Assembly (NCBI GenBank): GCA_044227705.1
Contig: JBGAWE010000032.1
Span: 1 to 27,092, forward strand
Direction of reading: 5' to 3'
DNA: 27,092 bases
Origin: JANOQP01 sp044227705
GTDB lineage: Bacteria; Bacteroidota; Bacteroidia; Chitinophagales; Saprospiraceae
How positions within the stretch are numbered: position 1 is the first letter of the stretch; every line of letters starts with the position of its first letter. Under the pieces are notes generated by a model. It saw nothing but the letters and a program-made list of their open reading frames with translations, was not told the origin of the DNA and searched no databases. Of the stretch, positions 1 through 6,917 are shown piece by piece. Made by a program: the position numbers and the translations under genes.

Positions 1-990
1 GAGCTTGGCCAAGATGGTCGGAAAGGCTCCGGAGGTCGAGTAGCCAAGCACCATCGAGCCGTCGGGCAGAAAGTTGAGGGTGGAGCGTTTGTACTCGAAC
101 GCCTCGCCCGAGTAGGCGCGTACCCACAGCGGGTTGAGGTCGGCGTCGAGCTTGGCAAGGATGCAGTTCTCTTTGTTTTGGGAAAACGGAAGAGGCTGTT
201 TCGTGTGGCCGAGGAGAAAGACGGAGCCGTTGTGGAAAAAGAGCTTCTCGTAAGCATCGGCCTCGACGGTCTTCCACTGCAGGGGAGCGCCGTTGGGGTC
301 CAGCTTAAGGATGGCATGGGGGGATTTCCACACAAAAGGCTCTGTGAGCATGTAAGCCGTCCCGTCAGCCGGGTTCAGGTCTAATTTCACGGAATTGGTG
401 CCCAGAGGGTCGATGCCCGGCAACTCGTATTGCAGGTGCTTTCTCCAAAGGGTGTTTCCCAGCGTGTCAACAGAAAGGAGGTGCAGGATGTCGTGCTTGG
501 ACCAGGTGCCGTCCAAAGCGTAGCCCGCCACGATGAGCAGCTCGCCGTTGGGCTTTGTGGCAAAGCTCTTGATGTTTGACTGGGGGTGGCCCAATATAGT
601 AGGACCGAATCCTTTGCACCAGGCCTTTCCGCTCTTGAAATCGTAGCTAAAAATCCAGTTGTCAAGGTCAAGGGCATGGCCAAAGACGAGACGGTCATGG
701 AAATAATGGGCCTTCAAGTCGTCAAATTCCCAGACTGGGCCGTTGTGGACAGCAAAGTGTTTCGCCTTGATGCTGGCGACGTTGCCCACTGGCATCAGAA
801 AGAAGTCTTCACAAGCCCAGCAGCCCGGTGAGCGAAAGATGCCAACAGATTTGTCTACCTCGTCCACCACGATGTCGTCGAAACGATAGCCCTTTTGCGC
901 CGAGTCGATGGCAATTTGAAAAGAGCCATTCTGGGCCGGAGAGGTTTGAATAAGGACGGCCGCCCAAAGAGAAATGAGACACTTTTTCAT
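1..990 (-). CDS. Secreted propeller-like protein, 3' end outside window
   Basis: An uninterrupted minus-strand frame of 330 codons runs from ATG at 990 to the window edge, so the C-terminus is missing. The start MKKCLISLWAAVLIQ followed by S-P-A-Q gives a typical Sec signal peptide of about 20 residues. The rest is rich in short strand-turn units (LAKLDADLNPLWVRAY, ILKLDPNGAPLQW, LLSVDTLGNTLWRKHL), the pattern of a secreted beta-propeller of the 'compare with what was recorded' type common in Bacteroidota. No catalytic motif is visible and the function is unknown. It lies 6 bases after the broken lipoprotein gene on the same strand, so the two were probably one transcript. GC content is lower by eye than in the genes from 1.8 kb onward. 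I am confident it is a gene; the fold is inferred. Confidence 0.8.
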   Translation of the reverse strand, partial: MKKCLISLWAAVLIQTSPAQNGSFQIAIDSAQKGYRFDDIVVDEVDKSVGIFRSPGCWACEDFFLMPVGNVASIKAKHFAVHNGPVWEFDDLKAHYFHDRLVFGHALDLDNWIFSYDFKSGKAWCKGFGPTILGHPQSNIKSFATKPNGELLIVAGYALDGTWSKHDILHLLSVDTLGNTLWRKHLQYELPGIDPLGTNSVKLDLNPADGTAYMLTEPFVWKSPHAILKLDPNGAPLQWKTVEADAYEKLFFHNGSVFLLGHTKQPLPFSQNKENCILAKLDADLNPLWVRAYSGEAFEYKRSTLNFLPDGSMVLGYSTSGAFPTILAKL

Positions 991-996
991 GCTTTC

Positions 997-1624
997 CTAT
1001 TTTTCATGGGTGTTGCAGCCACATTCTTCGAGCAATTCAATTTCGCTCATAGGAGCCACGCTGTTGCTGTTGCCAGACACTGTTATCGGGCCAGAATAAT
1101 TCCAGACCCCGTATGGATAATCGGCACCTGAAAGGGCTTGGCACCTGATTTCATAGGTGAGATTCCATCATTTGCTGTGGTCGTGCTGGCACGAAGTATT
1201 TGCCTGCGCCGTGGTGAAGTAGACAAAAAGATCGTCCCATTTAGGGAGATCACAGTTAAATGGGTACCAAGCAGTCGAGTCAATCGACCCGATTATTGTG
1301 TTGATGCAAGTTGGGTTCGCTGGGCCGCGGAGGCTGCCCGAAGTGTACCATGCCCACATCTTCTCGCAGGTTCCACTTCCGCCACGAAATTGGCCGTTGG
1401 TTATCACCTGTGCGGTCTCAATCGGATACCCAGAAGTAGGAGCCTTGAATCCAAATTGACTAATCCGGTATTCACACTGGCAGCCGTGGCCGCCGCGCTC
1501 AGTGGCTTGGGTTTGGTGGTCTTTTGCGGTTGGTTCGCCGGTGCTTGCCTTATCATTACCGCAGGCCATCGACCAAAGGACGAAAAGAAGAAACGTCAGC
1601 GCGGAGAGCGGAGAGCTTTTTCAT
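997..1624 (-). pseudogene. Broken lipoprotein gene (7-bp duplication and internal TGA)
   Basis: ATG at 1624 begins MKKLS, then a tandem copy of a 7-base unit (CGGAGAG on the + strand, 1602-1608 and 1609-1615) shifts the frame. Removing one copy gives MKKLSALTFLLFVLWSMAC, a good lipoprotein signal with Cys at the lipobox. The mature frame continues with Cys- and Trp-rich sequence (GHGCQCEYRISQFGFK, CEKMWAWYTSGSLRG, STAWYPFNCDLPKWDD) to a TGA at 1170-1168. The same frame then runs on as WNLTYEIRCQALSGADYP and ends CGCNTHEK with TAG at 999-997. Two independent lesions suggest a pseudogene; sequencing error or a slipped-strand switch are alternatives. The family is unrecognised. The ATG at 1569 is the methionine inside the lipobox, so starting there would give a cytoplasmic fragment. 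The TAG is 6 bases before the next gene's ATG. Confidence 0.7.
1602..1615. repeat. 7-bp tandem duplication in a signal-peptide codon run
   Basis: Two perfect adjacent copies of CGGAGAG (+ strand). The second copy is what puts the lipoprotein signal peptide out of frame with the mature part. Confidence 0.9.
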
Positions 1625-1771
1625 GCTGAAAAATTTGAAAGGAGTGGACGAGGCCCTCTGGCCAAAAGTAGGAAACCTCTTCATGCGGAAAAAACACCCA
1701 TTTGGGTAAAAATCTCACCTCGCCACCGTCACGCTGCCCGAGCGGAACTCGGTGGCACCCGACGTCAATGC

Positions 1772-2557
1772 TCAAAGGCTCCTCGTCCGCCCGCCGTCCA
1801 CCGGCACGTTGATGCCCGAGACGTAGCCCGCCGCCGGGCTGGCCAGAAAGGCGACCACCGCCGCGACCTCCTCCGGCTCGGCGAAGCGCCGAAGCGGCAC
1901 GGAGCTTCTGAACATCGCCTCAACGGCCTCAGCCGTCTGCTTGCTGGCGGCCGCCCGCCGTTCGACGACCTCGTCGAGCCGCCCGGTGCGCGTGTAGCCG
2001 GGCAGCACGTTGTTCACGGTGATGCCCGCCGGGCCGACCTCGCCCGCCAGCGTCTTGGCCCACGAGGCGACGGCACCGCGCGTCGTGTTCGACACGCCGA
2101 GACCGTCGAGCGGTTCCTTCACCGAGGTAGAGATGATGTTGACGATGCGCCCCCAACCGGCGGCTTTCATGCCGGGGAGGAAATTTTTTACCAATAAGTG
2201 ATTGACAATCAAGTGGTTGTGAAAGGCCGCAAGGAAGTCGCCCGGCCCGGCCGCCGCGATGGGGCCGCCCGGCGGGCCGCCTGTGTTGTTGACGAGGATG
2301 TGGATGGTGCGCTCCGAGGCGAGCAGGGCGGCGGCCTGTTCGACCGCTTTTTCGTCCGAAAAATCAACAGCAACGAGGCCGTGCTGCTGGCCCTTCGAGG
2401 TGTCGAGCGAGGCGACGACCTCGCGCAGCCGCCCCGCCGAACGGGCGCAGACCGTCACAGAGGCGCCGAGCAGGGCCAGCTCGCGGGCCACCGCCCGGCC
2501 GATGCCCTGCGAGCTGCCGCCGACGAAGGCGTTCTTTCCGGTCAAATCGAGAACCAT
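1772..2557 (-). CDS. Atypical SDR-family oxidoreductase (FabG-like)
   Basis: A 261-residue short-chain dehydrogenase/reductase. The Rossmann glycine motif is GGSSQGIG near residues 13-20, NNTGG lies near residue 90, and the C-terminus GYVSGINVPVDGG is the family's usual ending. The active site is unusual. Where classical SDRs carry Tyr-x3-Lys, this protein reads LGVSNTTRGAVASWAKTLA, with Ser-Asn and Arg. That is the signature I know from the 'atypical beta-ketoacyl-ACP reductase-like' SDR subgroup, whose substrate is not established. Longer upstream starts exist, but MVLDLTGKNAFV at 2557 begins right at the first beta strand and avoids overlap with the divergent gene at 2628. A box CACATTTG on the minus strand at 2605-2598 could be its -7 element. 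It carries one copy of the TTGANNATCAA word (2202-2212). Confidence 0.9.
   Translation of the reverse strand: MVLDLTGKNAFVGGSSQGIGRAVARELALLGASVTVCARSAGRLREVVASLDTSKGQQHGLVAVDFSDEKAVEQAAALLASERTIHILVNNTGGPPGGPIAAAGPGDFLAAFHNHLIVNHLLVKNFLPGMKAAGWGRIVNIISTSVKEPLDGLGVSNTTRGAVASWAKTLAGEVGPAGITVNNVLPGYTRTGRLDEVVERRAAASKQTAEAVEAMFRSSVPLRRFAEPEEVAAVVAFLASPAAGYVSGINVPVDGGRTRSL
2202..2212 (+). repeat. TTGANNATCAA word (1 of 10)
   Basis: TTGACAATCAA, inside the SDR gene. Other copies (+ strand start): 4030, 6384, 7293, 7950, 12186, 15761, 18316, 19747 and 24178; those at 6384, 7950, 12186 and 15761 are inverted. Confidence 0.85.
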
Positions 2558-2627
2558 GTTCTTTTTGGCGGGTTTTTGTGGAGGCCCGCAACAGCGGCAA
2601 ATGTGGCCATTCCGCAAAATCTCTCCT

Positions 2628-3041
2628 ATGAAAAATCCGGCGGCCGACGGCCCCATCCTCTTCTTCGACGGCGTCTGCAACCTCTGCGTCTGGTGGGTAG
2701 ACATGCTTGTGCGGCTCGACCGGCGGGGGCGGTTTCGTTTCGCCTCGCTCCAGTCCGAGTTTGCCGAAGACGCGCTCGGACGGGCCGGTTTTTCGAATTT
2801 CAACATGAACACCGTCGTGCTTTTGGCCGGCGGGAAGGTCTTCTCGAAAAGCGACGCGGTGCTCGAAGTCTCACGGCGGCTGGGCGGGGTTTGGCCGGTT
2901 TTCTATGTCTTCAAGGTGTTGCCGAGGCCCGTGCGGGACTTTTTCTACGGGCTTGTTTCTCGAAACCGCTACCGGTTTTTTGGAAAGAAAGAGACCTGTC
3001 GCCTGCCGACCGAGGCTGAGCGGGGTCGGTTTTTGGGGTAA
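2628..3041 (+). CDS. DCC-family thiol-disulfide oxidoreductase (DUF393)
   Basis: A 137-residue protein opening with LFFDGVCNLCVWWVD. The C-x-x-C pair (Cys17 and Cys20) after Asp-Gly is the defining DxxCxxC motif of the DCC (DUF393) family, small thioredoxin-like proteins thought to act in thiol redox. The body (FRFASLQSE, NTVVLLAGGKVFSKSDAVLE, then an R-Y-R-F-F-G tail) and the length match the family. The start is the first ATG of this frame after the divergent SDR; the 70-base gap must carry both promoters. TAA at 3039-3041 is 93 bases before the esterase, so co-transcription is possible. The substrate is unknown. Confidence 0.93.
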   Translation: MKNPAADGPILFFDGVCNLCVWWVDMLVRLDRRGRFRFASLQSEFAEDALGRAGFSNFNMNTVVLLAGGKVFSKSDAVLEVSRRLGGVWPVFYVFKVLPRPVRDFFYGLVSRNRYRFFGKKETCRLPTEAERGRFLG

Positions 3042-3083
3042 AATTTGAATCTCGAAAAAGCCCAACCGGCGGCGGGGTTTGGC

Positions 3084-3096
3084 CACCTTTGCCCCC
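3084..3096 (+). promoter_or_regulatory. Candidate -7 box and C-rich start region
   Basis: CACCTTTG followed by a C run, 43 bases before the esterase ATG. It fits the Bacteroidota -7 consensus TAnnTTTG at six of the six fixed positions except the initial T. There is no matching TTTG at the -33 spacing. Confidence 0.4.
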
Positions 3097-3134
3097 CCCA
3101 AACCGGGATTTTCACCAAACTTTCCACCCTGAAA

Positions 3135-3989
3135 ATGGCAGCCTCCTTTATCGAAAGCACCCTGCGCACCCTCCGCCGCGCCGTCTCCTCGCAAGCCCCG
3201 ACGGTGCGGAAAATCCGCCACGAGTTCAGCCCGTCGCTCGGCCGCGAGGTCGCGCTCGACGTCTACCTGCCGCCCGATTTCCGCAGCAACAAGCGGGCGA
3301 CGTACCCGCTCCTCATCCTCAACGACGGGCAGGATTTGCCCCGGATGAGCTTCTCCAAAATCCTCTCGCGGGTCTGGAAATCCGGTTCTATGCCCTATTT
3401 CGTGGCCGTCGGCGTCCACGCGGGCGACGACCGCATGAAGATCTACGGCACCGCCCGGCAGGCCGACTACAAAGGGCGCGGCGGGCGGGCAGCCAACTAC
3501 AAGTCGTTCATTGTCAACGAGTTGATTCCCCTTTGCCTCGAAAAATACCGCATCGACGGGCGCGTCGAGAACACGGCCATCGCCGGTTTCTCGCTCGGCG
3601 GCCTGTCGGCGATGGATATCGGTTGGGCCACCCCGGAGATTTTCGGCAGCGTCGGCGTGTTCAGCGGCGCGCTCTGGTGGCGGTGGGAGGATGTCAACCC
3701 GAAAGACCCCGACGGCGGGCGCATCATGCACGACATCCTTTTGAACTCGGGGAAAAACGACGGCCAGCGCTTCTGGTTCGAGGTCGGCACGCTCGACGAG
3801 GAGGACGACCGCAACAACAACGGCATCATCGACGCCATCGACGACACCGTCGACCTCATCGGCATCCTCCGGGCGAAGGGCTACAGTGAGGCCGACACCC
3901 GCTACCTCGAAATCCCCGACGGGACGCACGACCCGATGACTTGGGGGGAGGCGATGCCGGATTTCCTTTATTGGGCGTTTGGGGAATGA
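3135..3989 (+). CDS. Esterase D/enterochelin-esterase-like alpha/beta hydrolase
   Basis: A 284-residue hydrolase of the putative esterase family (Esterase D / Fes type). After a short N-terminal helix the protein shows LGREVALDVYLPPDF, YPLLILNDGQD, the nucleophile elbow GFSLGG (Ser153) and, near the end, GTHDPMTW supplying the histidine (His265). No signal peptide is evident, so it is probably cytoplasmic. The start at 3135 is the first ATG; the frame can be extended only through a TTG at 3045. Oddity: residues 225-236 (DRNNNGIIDAID) match an EF-hand calcium loop, placed between the nucleophile and the histidine, close to where the catalytic acid is expected. The natural substrate cannot be read from the sequence. 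The gene converges on the ABC permease, with a long hairpin between them. Confidence 0.88.
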   Translation: MAASFIESTLRTLRRAVSSQAPTVRKIRHEFSPSLGREVALDVYLPPDFRSNKRATYPLLILNDGQDLPRMSFSKILSRVWKSGSMPYFVAVGVHAGDDRMKIYGTARQADYKGRGGRAANYKSFIVNELIPLCLEKYRIDGRVENTAIAGFSLGGLSAMDIGWATPEIFGSVGVFSGALWWRWEDVNPKDPDGGRIMHDILLNSGKNDGQRFWFEVGTLDEEDDRNNNGIIDAIDDTVDLIGILRAKGYSEADTRYLEIPDGTHDPMTWGEAMPDFLYWAFGE

Positions 3990-4003
3990 CCGAGCATCGA
4001 CTC

Positions 4004-4066
4004 TTCCCGAAAACAGAGAAGCCAATCCATTGATAATCAACGGGTTGGCTTCTCTGTTTTCGGGAA
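4004..4066. terminator. Long inverted repeat between convergent genes
   Basis: Arms 4004-4028 and 4042-4066 pair over 25 bp with a single G-T wobble (i+j=4070). The loop carries TTGATAATCAA, itself a palindrome, so the cruciform is almost unbroken to its centre. It sits between the stops of the esterase (3989) and the ABC permease (4073). No long T tract follows on either side, so it is not a classic intrinsic terminator; two-way termination or transcript-end protection is the likely role. Confidence 0.7.
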
Positions 4067-4072
4067 TCGGCA

Positions 4073-6622
4073 TCAGTTTATCTCCGCCCGCAGCACCTCC
4101 AGCGGCGGCTTCCGCACGACCTCGAACGAGTTGAACAAACCGATGATGACGGTCAGCGCGACGATGCCGCCGGTCGTCAGCACGAGCGGCAACCAGTTGA
4201 GCGCGAACGGGATTTTGAACGAAAACTTCGCCAGCGCGAACGCCGCCCCGACCGACAGACCGGCACCCGCGAGGCAGGCGAGGCTGCCCAAAAAGAAGTA
4301 TTCCAGCCCGTTTATCCAAAGGATGTGGCGGCGGCTCGCGCCCAGCGTGCGCAGCAGGACCGACTCTTTCACCCTTTGAAACTTGGAGAGATACAGCGAC
4401 GACAGCAGCACCAGCAGCCCAGTCAGGATGCTGAACAGGGCCATGAAGCGGATGACGAACGACACCTTCCTCAGAATCTCCTCGACCGACCGCAGGATTT
4501 GCGTCAGGTCGATGGCCGAGACGTTGGGGAACTTTTCCACCACGAGGCCCTGGATTTTGGCCGACTGGACCGGCGTCGGCGCCCGCGAGACGAGGACGCG
4601 GAACTGCGGCGCGCTCTCCAGATAGCCGTTCGGGAAGAGGACGAGGAAGTTCGTCTGCACCCGGTTGAAGTCGACCTTTCGAATGCTAGCCACCTCCGTT
4701 TCCATCGCCACGCCGCTGACGTTCCAGAGGAGCTTCGAGCCGAGCTTGAGCCGCGCGGTTTCCGCGTAACCCTCTGACACAGAGACTTTTATCGGCTCCC
4801 CGGGGGCGGCTTTCGGGCCGGGAAACTCGCCTTCGAGCAGTTGCTCGGTCTCAATCAGGGTGTCGCGATAGGTCATCCGATATTCTTTGTCGAAAACCCA
4901 GCCGGGCATCCGCTTGGTCGAGTCGGCGAGGGCGAGGTCGTCGGCCCGGGTGTGCCCGTCGATGGCGTCGAGGCGCATCGAGATGATGGGGACGTCTTGG
5001 ATGATGGGCAGGCCGTTGTCCTTGAGCATCGCGGCGACGCCCTCTTTCTGGTCGTTTTGGATGTCGAAAAGGAGGAGGTTCGGCTGTTTCCCCGCACCGG
5101 AAAAGGAGACTTGCGAGAGCAAAAGCTGCTGGATCAAAAAGAGCGTAGAGAGCAGCAGCGTCCCCAAGCCGATGGTCACGACGAGCATAACGGTCTGATT
5201 GTCAGGCCGAAAGAGGTTGGCCACCGCCTGCCGGGCGGTGAACGACCAGCCGCGCGGGAAGAACCTCCGGAGCAAGAACATCAGCCCCCGTGCCATCGCC
5301 CACAGCAGCGCGAACGCCCCGGCGATGCCGCCCATGAAAAAGGCCGTCTGCCGAACCGAGCGGATTTGCAACCATGTGAAGCCGAACAAGAACAGGCCGA
5401 TGAGCACCGCCACGCCGATTTGCAGCCAGAGGTTGACGCGTGTTTTTTCCCCGAAACTGGAGCGCAAAGTGCCGAGCGGCGAGGTGTGCAAGATCCCCGA
5501 AAGCGGTAAAAGAGCGAACAAAACGGCCACCGCCAGCCCCGTCGCCGTGCCCTCAAAAAAGGCCTTCGGGGTAAAATCCGTCGAGACGTTGGCGATGGGC
5601 AGGAAGTCCTTCAGAACCCACGGCAACAGTTTTTGAACGAGGCTCCCGAGGGCGGCCCCGGCCAGCGCGCCGACCAAGCCGATGCCCAAAATCTGAATCA
5701 GGTAGATATAAAACGCCTTCCGCCCGCTCGCCCCGAGGCAGCGCAGGATGGCGACGGTCGGCAGTTTGTCCTTTATGTAAATGGAGACCGCGCCCGCCAC
5801 GCCGATGCAGCCGAGCAGCAGCGAGACAAAGCCGACGAGGTCGAGAAAGGTGCCGAAAACGCCGAACGCGTCGCCGACCGACTCCTTCCGCGACTCGACG
5901 GACTCGAACTGGAGCTTCGCCGTTTCGACCTCCTTTTTCAGGCTTTTCAATTGAATATCAGGCAGTTGCGTGCCCGGCGGGAGCATCCAATAGTTCTGGT
6001 ACCAGAGGCGGCTGCCCTTTTGGACGAGGTTCGTCGAGTCGATGAACCGGGCCGGAATCCAGACGGCCGGGGCGATGGAACCGGCGAAACCGGCACGGCC
6101 GGGCGAGGAAATCAGGTCGCCCTCGATTTTGAAGACGAGGTCGCCGATCTTCACCGAGTCGCCGATTTTGAGGTCGAACTGGAGCATCAGCGAGTGGTCG
6201 ACGAGGGCGTTTCTCCCGTCTTGAAAACTGGGGAAGGCCGTGGCCGGCTCCGTCTTCACCGTCCCGAAAAAGGGGAACCCCGGCTCGACGGCCCGGACGA
6301 GCGCGAGGCGCGTGCCCGCGTTCTTCGGGAAATAGGCCATGTTGATGAGGTTCTGCACGACCGACCTTTTTTCACTCAAAGCGTTGATTTTCAACGAAGT
6401 GGAATCGGGCAGCGGCGTGTTCCCCTCGGCCAAAAGGTCGGCGCCGAGAAGGGTCTTGGCCTCGCGGTTGATGTCCTTTTTGAGGTTTTCCGAGAAGGAG
6501 CGGACAGCCGTAATGGCGGCGATGCCCGCGACGATGGACGAGACGAAGAGCAGCATCCGCGCCCGGTTGCGGCGGCTGTCGCGCCAGGCCATGCGGAGGA
6601 GCCAGGAGAGGTTGGGACCCAT
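4073..6622 (-). CDS. ABC transporter permease, FtsX/MacB (YbbP-like)
   Basis: An 849-residue inner-membrane protein with the layout of large two-domain FtsX permeases such as E. coli YbbP. It has a basic N-terminus (MAWRDSRRNRARMLLF) and a first membrane segment near residues 23-43. A long extracytoplasmic MacB-like domain follows, then three membrane helices around residues 250-340 (with VAILRCLGASGRKAFY), a middle set of helices, a second periplasmic domain, and a C-terminal set containing VLLRTLGASRRHILW, the FtsX coupling-helix motif. The protein ends PLEVLRAEIN. Such permeases work with a separate LolD/YbbA-type ATPase in export of lipids, lipoproteins or other hydrophobic compounds. No ATPase gene adjoins it here, so the substrate is open. 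ATG at 6622 is the natural start. The leader contains 7-base periodic repeats, and one TTGANNATCAA word lies at 6384-6394. Confidence 0.9.
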   Translation of the reverse strand: MGPNLSWLLRMAWRDSRRNRARMLLFVSSIVAGIAAITAVRSFSENLKKDINREAKTLLGADLLAEGNTPLPDSTSLKINALSEKRSVVQNLINMAYFPKNAGTRLALVRAVEPGFPFFGTVKTEPATAFPSFQDGRNALVDHSLMLQFDLKIGDSVKIGDLVFKIEGDLISSPGRAGFAGSIAPAVWIPARFIDSTNLVQKGSRLWYQNYWMLPPGTQLPDIQLKSLKKEVETAKLQFESVESRKESVGDAFGVFGTFLDLVGFVSLLLGCIGVAGAVSIYIKDKLPTVAILRCLGASGRKAFYIYLIQILGIGLVGALAGAALGSLVQKLLPWVLKDFLPIANVSTDFTPKAFFEGTATGLAVAVLFALLPLSGILHTSPLGTLRSSFGEKTRVNLWLQIGVAVLIGLFLFGFTWLQIRSVRQTAFFMGGIAGAFALLWAMARGLMFLLRRFFPRGWSFTARQAVANLFRPDNQTVMLVVTIGLGTLLLSTLFLIQQLLLSQVSFSGAGKQPNLLLFDIQNDQKEGVAAMLKDNGLPIIQDVPIISMRLDAIDGHTRADDLALADSTKRMPGWVFDKEYRMTYRDTLIETEQLLEGEFPGPKAAPGEPIKVSVSEGYAETARLKLGSKLLWNVSGVAMETEVASIRKVDFNRVQTNFLVLFPNGYLESAPQFRVLVSRAPTPVQSAKIQGLVVEKFPNVSAIDLTQILRSVEEILRKVSFVIRFMALFSILTGLLVLLSSLYLSKFQRVKESVLLRTLGASRRHILWINGLEYFFLGSLACLAGAGLSVGAAFALAKFSFKIPFALNWLPLVLTTGGIVALTVIIGLFNSFEVVRKPPLEVLRAEIN

Positions 6623-6731
6623 TTTAGAGTTTGGAATTCAGATTTGCGATTTTTTCGGGCGGCTTGGAAACAGGACGAGACAGGAAGGGTTCTGAAAAAT
6701 CGAAAATCAAGAATCCGCCCGATTGCCAATG
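6623..6731. repeat. Intergenic region with degenerate heptamer repeats
   Basis: No gene fits here. Two stretches show 7-base periodicity. Near 6629-6656, read as GAGTTTG GAATTCA GATTTGC GATTTTT, GA recurs every seven bases. Near 6696-6716, AATCGAA AATCAAG AATCCGC recurs in the opposite sense. The first ends 7 bases before the ABC permease ATG. A slippage-prone or regulatory leader is possible; nothing else is seen between 6623 and the hairpin at 6732. Confidence 0.4.
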
Positions 6732-6764
6732 AAAAAGGGCCATCGGCGGTGCTGCCGGTGGCCC
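6732..6764 (-). terminator. Intrinsic terminator for the DUF695-like/upp unit
   Basis: Arms 6737-6747 and 6754-6764 form an 11-bp stem with one G-T pair and a 6-base loop. On the minus strand the stem is followed by five T (6736-6732). It lies about 150 bases after the stop of the DUF695-like gene. The 6765-6917 stretch shows no gene. Confidence 0.65.
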
Positions 6765-6917
6765 ATAGCTTCATACAACCGATTGATTAGTAAAAAGGGC
6801 GAGGGTGGTTCGTTTTGTTTCCGGGGTGAAAGTCTGAAAGTCCGGGGGATTGCAAATTTTTTTGAGGGGAATTTTGGGGGCGTGGCGGGCGGCTTTTGAA
6901 AAACCAAAGACACCTAT

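Noticed and set aside
1168..1170. TGA in the lipoprotein as selenocysteine or Trp recoding
   Set aside because: Most genes here end in TGA, no SECIS-like hairpin is evident, and the gene has a second lesion.
1715..1771. In-frame continuation after the SDR stop (ALTSGATEFRSGSVTVAR, then TGA)
   Set aside because: Related SDRs end at the G-G-R-T-x-S-L seen before the stop, so the 18 extra codons are probably chance readthrough.
3045..3134. TTG start at 3045 for the esterase
   Set aside because: The 30 extra residues are not family-like and the frame crosses a promoter-like box; ATG at 3135 is better.
2871..4319. Long minus-strand open frame (482 codons) across the esterase
   Set aside because: It is antisense to the esterase, Arg/Val/Asp-rich, with no domain; long frames opposite GC-rich genes are expected.
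5633..6790. Long plus-strand open frame (385 codons) opposite the ABC permease
   Set aside because: Composition is a shadow (Arg/Glu/Asp-rich), with no recognisable motif, and the permease on the other strand is clear.
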